DNA of 64,000 bases from Coniochaeta sp. PMI_546 (Eukaryota; Ascomycota; Sordariomycetes; Coniochaetales; Coniochaetaceae). Position numbers and translations under genes: made by a program. The stretch covers positions 2,108,001-2,172,000 of the forward strand of contig MU271150.1 in NCBI GenBank assembly GCA_021432605.1, written 5' to 3'. The notes beneath the pieces are model-generated. The model was given only the letters and a program-made list of their open reading frames with translations, made no database searches and was not told the DNA's origin. Of the stretch, positions 30,838 through 39,992 are shown in pieces (the stretch's first letter is position 1; each line of letters begins with the position of its first letter).

Positions 30838-33800
30838 ATGAGGGCCACACAATCAACCCCCCTCGTTTCTTCTCTTCTCCTTCTTTCTTCGGTATGCCTG
30901 TTCCCAGGCCCCAGTGTGAGATGTCTAGTTTCGCTGATTCTCGGTCCAGTTCTCTTTAAGTAATGCTGCTACCGTTGCAAAGCGGGCGCTCACTGTGCCC
31001 GCCACTCTCCCAGGCGCATGGGCATATCAGGGTTGCTACACGTAAGGCGACAAGCTTCATACATGCATTGCGCATGCATACCTGACTGGCTAACTAACAT
31101 GACCTTATAGCGACGTTGGGCGGACGCTAACGGCCGGGGGATACGCCGATGACACGCTGATGACGATCGAGTCCTGCATATCCTACTGCTCGGGCAAGGG
31201 ATTGCAGTATGCCGGGCTGGAATACTTCCATGAATGCTGTACGTGGACCGGAACGGAGCTGGGCGTTGGTGGGGTGTGATATTGACGAGTAATCAGACTG
31301 CGGAAGCAGCATCGCTGCCACCGCTGCCAAGGTCGCCGAGTCCGACTGCAACGCACCCTGTGCGGGCAATGCAAGCGAGCCTTGTGGTGGAGGAAGCAGA
31401 CTGAGCATGTTCTATAGCTCTACTCCTGTCGGCCCGCAACCGAACCCTGGCGTTAACGGGTTTGGCTACATCGGCTGCTACACGTGAGTTCGGCCACTGA
31501 GCGACAGCAGGCGAAAGGGGTGGCTAATAGGTTGACAGCGAGGGCACAACTGGACGCGCTCTGACCTACGGCGTCGGCACAATTCCTGGAGCCCAAATGA
31601 CGGTTGCCTTGTGCACTGCGGCTTGCAAGACGGCCGGCTACACTCTAGCTGGTGTCGAATACAGTGGTGAATGCTGTAAGTGCCCCGAACTTGTCTCCCG
31701 AGGGATTCGTGCCTGACATGAACTTGCAGACTGCGGCAACACGATTTCAAACGGAGCTATCATCGCTACCGACAATGGATGCACAATGCTGTGCAACGGA
31801 AACTCCAGCGAGATCTGCGGAGGCCCTAGCCGGCTGAACGTGTATGATTTCAATAAGCCCGCTGTGTCCAGCACCAGCAGCACCAGCACCAGGGCGTCGA
31901 CCTCGTAAGTGATTCTCTCTCTCTGACGATCTCGGGACGCTCCAGATTTCTGTGGTCCTGTTTCCTAAACTCTTCAAGTGGAACATCCACCATTTCTTCT
32001 AGCACGATTGTCTCCTCTAGCACATCTACATCGCTTGTGCCTACTTCCACTATAGCATCTAGCTCCACTTCAGCTTCATCAACTGAGAGTTCTAGTTCTA
32101 GCTCGTCGTCGTCTACCAAGCCAACGACCTCGACAACATCTACCTCGTCTACCCGGATATCGACGAGTTCAACGTCGACTTCGACTTCGTCCACCAGGTC
32201 CTCGACAAGCTCCACGTCCACTTCGTCTACGAAGACCTCGACAAGTTCAACTTCGACCTCGTCTACTAGGTCCTCGACAAGCTCTACGTCTTCCTCGTCT
32301 ACCAAGCCGACGACTTCATCAACTTTGACAACTAGCTCCAGCAGCACGATCAAGGTTGTGTCAACAACCAGCAGTAGTAGCGCGACTCCCACTCCGACCG
32401 GACCGACTCAGCCAGCGACCGTCAATGGTTTCACGTGGTATGGCTGCCAAACCGAAGCCACAGGTGCCCGTGCGCTCAGCGCTGCCACGTTTGCTTCCGA
32501 CACGATGACGCTCGAGGCGTGCCAAGCCTTCTGCGCCGGTTACACGTACTTCGGTGTTGAGTATGCTCGTGAGTGCTATTGCGGTAACACGTTCAACGCA
32601 GGCTCAGTTCCCGCACCGGCCACGGACTGCAACTTCCTCTGCTCGGGCAGTCAGTTCGAGTTCTGCGGCGCTGGCAACCGTCTCTCGGTCTACACCAAGA
32701 ACGGAGGCACGCAGTCCAGCTCGTCCTCCTCCTCGTCCTCGTCATCCAGCGTTGCTTCGTCGTCTAGCATAGTATCCACCAGCACGAGCTCGACGCGGGT
32801 TTCCACGAGCACCACGAGCTCCTCGACTTCCTCTTCCACAACAGCTACCGGAACGGGTTTCCCCGCCGGATGGTCGTACCAAGGATGTTACGTCGACGGA
32901 GTCAATGGTCGTATCCTGTCGTACCAGGCACCCGATAGCCAGACTCTCACTCAGCAGTCATGCGCCACTCTCTGCGCTAATGCTGGCTACACAATCTCGG
33001 GAACTGAGTGGGCGCAGCAATGCTTCTGCGGCAACAACATTATAAATGGCGGTGTCAAGGGCGCTGAAGCCGACTGCAACACTCCTTGCACAGGTAACAG
33101 CAACCAGATGTGCGGAGCTGGCGGCAGGATGAGCATCGTTTCCAAGGGCGTCCCTACCGTCGTTCTCCCTCCCGCGGTTCAGACCGGAGGCCTCAACGGA
33201 TCCTGGACCTACCAGGGCTGCTATGAGGACAATGTCAACCAGCAGCGGACCTTCTTCTGGCAGCTTTACTTCCCCAACACCATGACTGCCAATCAATGCT
33301 TGAGCCGATGCGCGCAGTACGGCTACATGGCCGCCGGTCTCGAGTACGGCGAAGAATGCTATTGCGGCGACCCAGCAAACATCCAGACCAGTGGCGCTAC
33401 GAAGCGACCTGAGACTGAATGCAATGTCCTCTGCGCCGGCAACTCGTCGGCATACTGTGGCGGTGGCAGCCGCCTGTCGACGTACTTCTGGACCGGCACG
33501 CCTTTCTACACCTGGGACTTCCCTCAAGACTACCGCGCCGGCCAGTACCAGTTCCTCATCGGCGGTGTTACCATTCCCCTCATGACCATGGAGACCATCA
33601 CTGGCAAGGTCAGCTTCCTGTCCAAGTGGGGAACTGGCAAGGCCAATGAGACCGGTGCCTACGAGTTGGACCTCTCGCAGCTCGACAACTTCCAGAAGGC
33701 ATGGCGCCCACTCCACCTCAAGACAGATGTCTTCTGTGCCGCCGGTATTATCTTGCCCGACAAGGGTGGTCGCCAGCTCACCATCGGTGGTTGGTCCGGT

Positions 33801-35063
33801 GATTCCACCGAAGGTGTCCGCCTGTACTGGCCAGACGGTCAGCCTGGTACCTGGGGCACCCGCGACTGGCAGGAGAACGTCAACGAGCTCAGCCTCCAGG
33901 TCGGTCGTTGGTATCCCAGCGCCATGGTCATGGCCAACGGGTCCGTCATGGTCATTGGTGGCGAGGTTGGTTCCAACGGTGCCGCTGTTCCGTCCATTGA
34001 GGTCCTTCCATACACTGGTACTCCGCCCTTGTACATGGATTGGCTCGACCGTACCAACCCGAACAACCTGTACCCCTTCGTCGCCGTCCTTCCCAGCGGT
34101 GGAATCTTCGTCGCCTACTGGAATGAGGCCAGGATCCTCGACGAGAACACGTTCGCTACCAAGAAGACTCTGCCTAATGCCCCCGGTGCTGTCAATGACG
34201 ACCTTGGTGGCCGCACCTATCCTCTCGAGGGTACTGCCGTGCTCCTGCCACAGAGGGCACCGTACTCGGAGCCTCTCACCGTTCTGATGTGCGGTGGCTC
34301 CACCAACGGTGTCTCCAACGCTCTTGACAATTGTGTCTCGACCCAGCCGGACGCAGCTAACCCGACCTGGACTCTCGAGCGTATGCCGTCATTCCGCGTC
34401 ATGCCCTGCATGGCTCCTCTTCCTGATGGTACTTACCTCATCGCCAACGGTGCCAAGCATGGCGTGGCTGGCTTCGGTCTTGCGATCAACCCCAACCTCA
34501 ACGCCCTTCTGTACGACCCGACCAAGCAGCCCGGTTCGCGCATCACGGTCATGGCCAACACCACCATTGCCCGCATGTACCACAGCGAGGCCATCACTCT
34601 GCTCGACGGCCGTGTCCTCATTTCGGGTTCCAACCCCGAGGATGATATCAACCCCGAGGAGTACCGTGTCGAGGTATTCGTTCCTCCTTACCTGCTCAAC
34701 GGCAAGCCAAGACCGACGTTCGCTCTGGGTGACACCCAGTGGTCCTACGGCCAGCCGTACACCTTCACCATCGGAGCAGCGCCCAGGAACGGTGCCCTCA
34801 CAGTCACACTCCTCGGTGCCGTCGGTAGCACACACGGCAACTCCATGGGTGCGCGTACGCTCATGCCCGAGGTCTCGTGCCAGGGCACGACTTGCACGGT
34901 CATCGCACCGCCCAGCAAGTACATCTGCCCGCCGGGCTGGTACCAGTTCTTCGTTCTCGATGGTGGCGTCCCCGCTGTCGGCAAGTATGTCCGCATTGGT
35001 GGCGATCCTGCTGGTCTCGGCAACTGGCCGAACTATCCCGACTTCACCATCCCTGGTGTCTGA
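30838..35063 (+). CDS. Secreted glyoxal oxidase (AA5 copper radical oxidase) with five WSC domains
   Basis: Seven exons (30838-30891, 30950-31041, 31111-31238, 31297-31483, 31539-31675, 31730-31904, 31979-35063) encode about 1285 residues. Exon 1 gives a signal peptide (VSSLLLLSS, about residues 9-18), with a KR site at 29-30. WSC domains, each with YQGCY-like starts and ECYCG motifs, begin near residues 42, 147, 407, 556 and 667. Domains 2 and 3 are separated by a Ser/Thr-rich mucin-like stretch of about 150 residues, and a shorter one lies before domain 4. The catalytic part (about 785-1285) keeps the copper-radical ligands: Cys in DVFCAAG (844), Tyr in RWYPSA (903), Tyr-His in RMYHSE (1125/1126) and His in STHGNS (1210). 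It should oxidise aldehydes such as glyoxal or methylglyoxal to acids, releasing hydrogen peroxide, while WSC domains bind wall glycans. Exons 3 to 6 cut the first two WSC domains at equivalent positions. Confidence 0.93.
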
Positions 35064-35976
35064 GGGGGGGTTTCGTGTGCCGCGCTCTTTTCGTTTTCGT
35101 GCATTTTCAATCATTTTCAAGGTTCATAATTGGTCCAGAGCCAGGATAAAAATAATATTTAGTTCTTTTGGTTAGGTTCGTGCGTGTGACCCGAAAGGTG
35201 TAAGAATCTTGGGTTTCCGGTCGGACCAGCTGTTCAACCTGTTACGCGCCGCACCGATACATACAACACAACACGTTTGTGCCACGTGGAAGAGAGTCTA
35301 CCTATATTTGGGACAAGCGACGGCGTTTTGTTGACGCACATACCTCATGACATTTTTGCTTGGTATGGAAGAGGGCTATATGATACACTTATATAAACAT
35401 TTTACGGTCGTTGGAGGAGATGGAAAAGGGTGGCCACCATGGCTGGACATTTCTTGACAAGAGAGGACTTGGGATACCGATGAGAATATCTTAATCTGAT
35501 TCTAACTCCATGGCCACTACCGAAAGGGGTTGCTTTCCGCTTTTCGTTGTCTCTCGTTGCACCACATACCTCGGCGAAGCATCGGTGAGGATCGGGTCCC
35601 TGGCTGTGCTTGATTGCGTCCTGGTACGGTGAAGACATTCCTTCATTCATCCATCCATCCATTCATTCATTCATTCATTACTATACTCTCATTTTGATAC
35701 TATATGCGCATCTCTTAATATGCAGTTAATAAACCCACCTGGGTCATTCGCTTCTACTACGGACTTCCAACATGCGACATCCCGTATTGCGTTGCATACG
35801 ACCGTGTGACCATCCACAGACCATCCCGCGAGCCTTATTCCAGGGCCATCTTGAACGCAGTAGTACCCTATCATAGCCCTGGCCGTTCCTCTCAAGGGGT
35901 TGAAATTCAAACCTACCATAACGCCATGCTGCCCAAAAAACTCAATCGTCATAGCCAGAATCTCCAGGCATCATAC
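35064..35976. other. Spacer between convergent secreted-protein genes
   Basis: This contains the 3' flanks of the glyoxal oxidase and lipase genes and a CATT/CATC tetranucleotide repeat at 35642-35680. An 87-codon ATG frame on the minus strand (35952-35689) is discussed in the findings; it has no known domain. Confidence 0.5.
35642..35680. repeat. CATT/CATC tetranucleotide microsatellite
   Basis: About nine tetranucleotide units, CATT with three CATC units in the middle, lie in the spacer between two convergent genes. Confidence 0.8.
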
Positions 35977-37224
35977 CTAGAGCTCATCATCTCCGCCCGG
36001 GTACGAGAGATTATATCTGTCCCTCCCCCAGTCACTAGGGTCACCGCCGGGCACACACAAGCCCAGCCTCCAGAAGTAATCCCTATGAGCAAAGAACAAC
36101 TCCCACGGCTTCAGCCAAGCGGGGGACCACTTCTCTTCAAGAGCCGTTTGTGCCAAGTCATTGATCTTCTCCTCCTCCTCCTCCTCCTCCTCCTCCTCCT
36201 CCTCCGCTAGATCCCTCACCATCTTCGCAACCGCCTCGCCGCCCTTGGCAATACAACGACCGTCCTCATCGCCCCTACAGATCCTCAGATCCTCGGGCCC
36301 CGGCTGGAGTTCGTTCTTGCTGATAAACACCTCCCCCGCATGGCTCCGAAACCCCCACTCCGCCAACGGCAGGAGGGGCACCGGGTCGCCGACGTGCGTG
36401 ACGCGCCTGTACTTCCGCCTCTCCAGGTCGGGGTCGTACCCGTCGTCGCCGTCCAGCCCGAAGACCTTGTCGAGGTACTCGACCAGCCCCTCGTTGCCGA
36501 TGCGCGGCTCCCCGAAGGTGGTGACGGTGATGTCGGACAGGTTGTGGGATAGCCTCAGTTCCAGGGCGGCGAGGGCGGCGACCGCGCCGCCTAGGGAGTG
36601 GCCTACGAGATGGATGGGGTAGGAAGGGTGTTTAAGCTGCGCGGCGCGCAGGGCCGGGAGGACGAGGCGGCGGGCGGACAGCCACGAGGTCAGGAAGCCG
36701 GTGTGGACGGTGCAGTTGGTGCACTTGTGGCGGCCTCTGTCCTCGTCGGTCGAGTTGTCGGGCTCGGGGTAGGGCACGTATTCTTGGGGAACGGTGCTCA
36801 AGTCCACGACCGTGTTTGTCAGGCTGTACGTGCCACGAAAGGCGACGAGGATAGCGGCGGGGTGGGGGATGTCGCCGTCTCTGGGGTGCGAGAGGCCGTG
36901 GTCCACGGCGATGTAGCCGCAGCTGTCGCTCATGGAGAGGACGCCGGTGTTCCATGTCGAGACGAGGTGGAGGGAGGGGAAGTCACGGCAGCGCGAGGCG
37001 CAGGAGAACGGCGGGGAGACGCCGGTCGTGCCAACGCAGTAGGCTATGTCGACGAGGCGGGAGAGGCGCTCGAGGGAGGCGAAGAAGCGGGGAGATATGC
37101 TCTGCGTTGAGAGGTCGCCATCTTGGAGTGGCTGTTGTTGTTCGGGGATTGCGGAGGCGGTCGCTGTGTGACTGACCAGGAGGGAGAAGAGGACAAGAGA
37201 TGTGCGCCGTAGGTCTAGCTGCAT
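35977..37224 (-). CDS. Secreted class 3 (triacylglycerol) lipase
   Basis: A single frame encodes 415 residues. The N-terminus is a signal peptide (LVLFSLLVSHTATASA, cleavage near residue 25). The fold is the Rhizomucor-type alpha/beta-hydrolase: YCV start near residue 61, AFRGTYSLTN oxyanion region, the nucleophile elbow HLVGHSLGGAVAA (Ser about residue 212), the Asp in THVGDPVPLLP and a late His, probably in FFAHRDYFW. Several Cys pairs (CASRC, CTNC) suggest disulphides. It probably hydrolyses triacylglycerols or related esters outside the cell. An unusual run of about 12 Glu encoded by perfect GAG repeats (36169-36204) sits between the Asp and His regions. The gene is convergent to the glyoxal oxidase and tandem to the small secreted protein gene. 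Confidence 0.93.
   Translation of the reverse strand: MQLDLRRTSLVLFSLLVSHTATASAIPEQQQPLQDGDLSTQSISPRFFASLERLSRLVDIAYCVGTTGVSPPFSCASRCRDFPSLHLVSTWNTGVLSMSDSCGYIAVDHGLSHPRDGDIPHPAAILVAFRGTYSLTNTVVDLSTVPQEYVPYPEPDNSTDEDRGRHKCTNCTVHTGFLTSWLSARRLVLPALRAAQLKHPSYPIHLVGHSLGGAVAALAALELRLSHNLSDITVTTFGEPRIGNEGLVEYLDKVFGLDGDDGYDPDLERRKYRRVTHVGDPVPLLPLAEWGFRSHAGEVFISKNELQPGPEDLRICRGDEDGRCIAKGGEAVAKMVRDLAEEEEEEEEEEEEKINDLAQTALEEKWSPAWLKPWELFFAHRDYFWRLGLCVPGGDPSDWGRDRYNLSYPGGDDEL
36169..36204 (-). repeat. (GAG)12 trinucleotide repeat coding poly-Glu
   Basis: Twelve uninterrupted GAG codons within the lipase frame give a poly-glutamate tract. The perfect repeat is prone to length change without loss of frame. 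Confidence 0.9.
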
Positions 37225-37989
37225 CTTCGTGGGTGGTGAGGTTTGTTATACTGCGTGGATGGGTCACAGTGCGGGCGTAGATAACAAAGACTTCTGGCCA
37301 GGACCGTGTGTATTGAATTTCCGACGCATGGTAATACCGTCGCAAAGTGTTGAGTGAGTACTAATTGGGGTAGATGATGGACGAGAGCAATCAGGCAAGT
37401 CTATAGTTATTATAGGAAGCAGCTGAGAGGGTTAGAGGCTGAGTGTAGGATCATGAGTCGACGATGACGGTCGACAGCCCGCGTGATGTCACTGGAACAT
37501 GCGACTAGACTTACAGGGGAGGGGTGCTAATTGGGGGTGACTACCCTACCTACCTCAACAAAACACATAGAATGCGGAGTGCAGGGTTTTAGCCAGGCAG
37601 GGCCAGCTGACCAGGAACATGCGAGCGAGAGGGGTCCAGCCACAGGTACAGCGGCAGCCGCCCGGCACTTGGTGGCTAAGGTGATATGTATTGGGTATCG
37701 GGTGTCGGTGTTACTTGTCCTGCGGTAACAACGTGACGAGTGGCTTCAAGAAGTCTACTGAAGAACCTACTGGGTGGTGTGAAGTCTATACCCTTTTTTT
37801 TCTGTCTCTAACCCATTGCTGACTGACATTATACAGTTGCACCCACTGCGCGAAGGTCTAAACAATTATTCTTCGCAGTCCCTCCGATTCCCTCCCAGTT
37901 GGTATCACATGGTATCCGTTTTCATGCCCAGAGCTGGTGGCTATTCATGCTGTCTAGCATTCCTCTGGGGCCCATCTCGCAGAATACCA
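37225..37989. other. Spacer upstream of lipase
   Basis: This holds the lipase promoter and the 3' flank of the small secreted protein gene. Short overlapping frames only; no repeat or RNA gene was recognised. Confidence 0.5.
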
Positions 37990-38568
37990 TCAAGGAGGCG
38001 ATGGCTGGAGACTGGTGAAGTTCGCTTGAATGTCCGTGACGACAGCTGTGCACTTGTTGCCTTCGCCGTATGTGTAACCGCAGCTCGTTGCAGCACAGTC
38101 CAGGACCGGCTTCGCTGTTCCTGCAGCCTCCCACCGGTCAGACCTTGTTCACTGTTAGCATACCATACACTTCCATTTTATAGCCACTGAGACTCACCCA
38201 GTGTCCCCCGGACAGGCAGTCTCGATCATCGTCAACGTTCCATTCTGCCAGATGAACTCGACAATGGCGTTGTCGCACGCGTATCGGGCAGTGAGTCCAG
38301 GCTTGCCGACGTTTGGAGAGGTCGCGTTGTAGTGGCATGAGGTTTGTAGACTGGTGCTCTTGTCGAAGTAGCCGAAATCAATCGTTGACGAAGCGTTGCT
38401 TCCTGGAGCGGGCGTCCAGGTCGTGAAGTTCTGGATCTCAAACCCCTCGGGGTAGATGCATGTATCGAGGGCTAGGAATTTGTGGAATGACTTGGGGATT
38501 GTATATGCTGGGAGGGAGAAAGCCACGGGAATGGCAGCAGCCACTAAGGCAGCAGTCCGAAACAACAT
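37990..38568 (-). CDS. Small secreted Cys-containing protein, effector-like
   Basis: Two exons (38568-38198 and 38143-37990) encode about 174 residues. Residues 1-18 are a clear signal peptide (LVAAAIPVAFSLPAY). The mature part has eight Cys and five or more N-glycosylation sequons (NFT, NAS, NAT, NGT). I know no domain for it. The second exon is inferred: donor GTGAGT after CPGDTG and an AAG acceptor before TCTGACCGGTGGGAG; the joined frame runs through DCAATSCGYTYGEG to a TGA with evenly spaced Cys, while without splicing the protein would stop at 124 residues. The AAG acceptor is unusual, so the exact junction is less certain. A large CT/GT microsatellite begins about 20 bases before the ATG. 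It is downstream-adjacent to the lipase gene on the same strand. Confidence 0.78.
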
Positions 38569-38586
38569 TATTGCCTGCGGTGAGAG

Positions 38587-38588
<2 letters not shown>

Positions 38589-38646
<58 letters not shown>

Positions 38647-38660
38647 TTGTATGTGTGTGT
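38589..38660. repeat. Compound (CT)21/(GT)n microsatellite
   Basis: On the plus strand, 21 CT units (38589-38630) are followed by 8 GT units and a degenerate GT stretch to 38660. It lies 21 to 92 bases upstream of the start codon of the small secreted protein gene, in its leader or core promoter. Confidence 0.95.
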
Positions 38661-39992
38661 AGACGAAAGACTAGGTTCAGCGGAGTATCTAGTGAGTGGA
38701 AGGTCTCGAGCGTGAGTAACTCCAAGTGTCCGGAAGGTAGTGTTGGAGATGAAGATACAGGTGGCACGCAAGCTCTGTCTTTGGGTGAATAGACGAGAGG
38801 TCCAAAAGTTCTATATGAATGATTCCATGCCTCCCTTTTTAAATGCTACAGCAAGAATGTGGACGGGGTGGAATAAGATCCCACATATGAATCAATCGCC
38901 AGGGGCACTGTACGCAGATCTTTGGCAATCCTGAACAAATCAACCGGAAGTGCCTGAAGGGTCCTTTGAATGGATACCACTCCATTTTTCCAACGTCATT
39001 GGGTTCATTTACTGGAAGGCTGTCGCCCTTTCACTCTGTCTGTAAACTTGGGATCCAATCAATGTCAAACATAGTGTTTGGTCCCCTGTCCAGCACATGC
39101 TTCCCGGTGAGACACTCGCAACGTCGTCAGGTACGACATTATCGGACATTGGGGGAAGAAAAAGAATGCAATACAGCGGGAGCACGATAGCAAAGCCCAC
39201 TACTCTGTACACGTACTCATGATGCCCTAAGATCATCATTGCCCCTGCCAAGCGCCATGTTTATGTTCATCGGCAAGATCATTGTCGATCCTAGGCAAGC
39301 ACAGCCCACTCCATGCTCCATGAAAAGTCCATCGGAAACAGGAAAAGCGGAACTGAGGAAAACGCTTGTGCAACTACAAACTTCGTATTTGCATCTTACG
39401 AGTTGGTGACCTGGCCGGTACAGGAATAGGAACAGGCACGCTACAGGACCATCGTCGTCCTTGGGACCGGAGACAGGTTGGACAACCATGCCGTGTAAAC
39501 GCGAATGAGGGATGTGTGTTCTTGGCCTCACCCCAGCCACAGTCAGGTGGGTTCCAGCCACACCGAGGAGCACTCGAAGCACGGATCACAGTCGGGATCT
39601 GAAAAGCGCAGCGGCGCGGGAAGTTTGAGATAGTACCTTTCGCTTACCTTTACTAGCAGTGCACTACACTAAGGTACATAAGGTACCTTAGTACATGCCT
39701 TTTGAGGACCCACATTTCGCCCCTCCAAAAATTTGTGTCCTGCGGTGAAGCTGGGCGAGTTGTGTGACCAGCGACTGTCTGGTGGAAGTTCTACGTCAAT
39801 CAGCCTCTGCTAGATTATCTCGAGACTGCTATCTTTCTATTTTCTTCCAGATATCGCCCTCTTCGCGTGATGACAATGCTATGTACTTCATTCGAATCTA
39901 CTTGTCAAGCATTTTTCGTTCGATAAAATAGCCCGGCGGCTTCGCACGTGCCGACCGAGTCGAGGCGGTGGTGGCTCATTCCCTCAGTAACC
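38661..39992. other. Spacer between divergent genes
   Basis: This contains the promoters of the small secreted protein (minus) and RRN3 (plus). Short frames on both strands, none with a recognisable domain. An inverted repeat lies at 39668-39692. Confidence 0.5.
39668..39692. repeat. Inverted repeat, 10-nt arms with 5-nt loop
   Basis: ACTAAGGTAC and GTACCTTAGT form exact arms around ATAAG. It lies about 300 bases upstream of the RRN3 start. Confidence 0.75.

Noticed and set aside
31850-32392. 180-codon acidic minus-strand frame opposite the glyoxal oxidase
   Set aside because: It is the mirror of the repetitive Ser/Thr-rich linker codons (TCG/ACG), giving Val/Asp/Glu repeats; not an independent gene.
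36598-37110. 170-codon plus-strand frame opposite the lipase
   Set aside because: Antisense mirror of GC-rich lipase codons, Gly/Val/Glu-rich with no domain.
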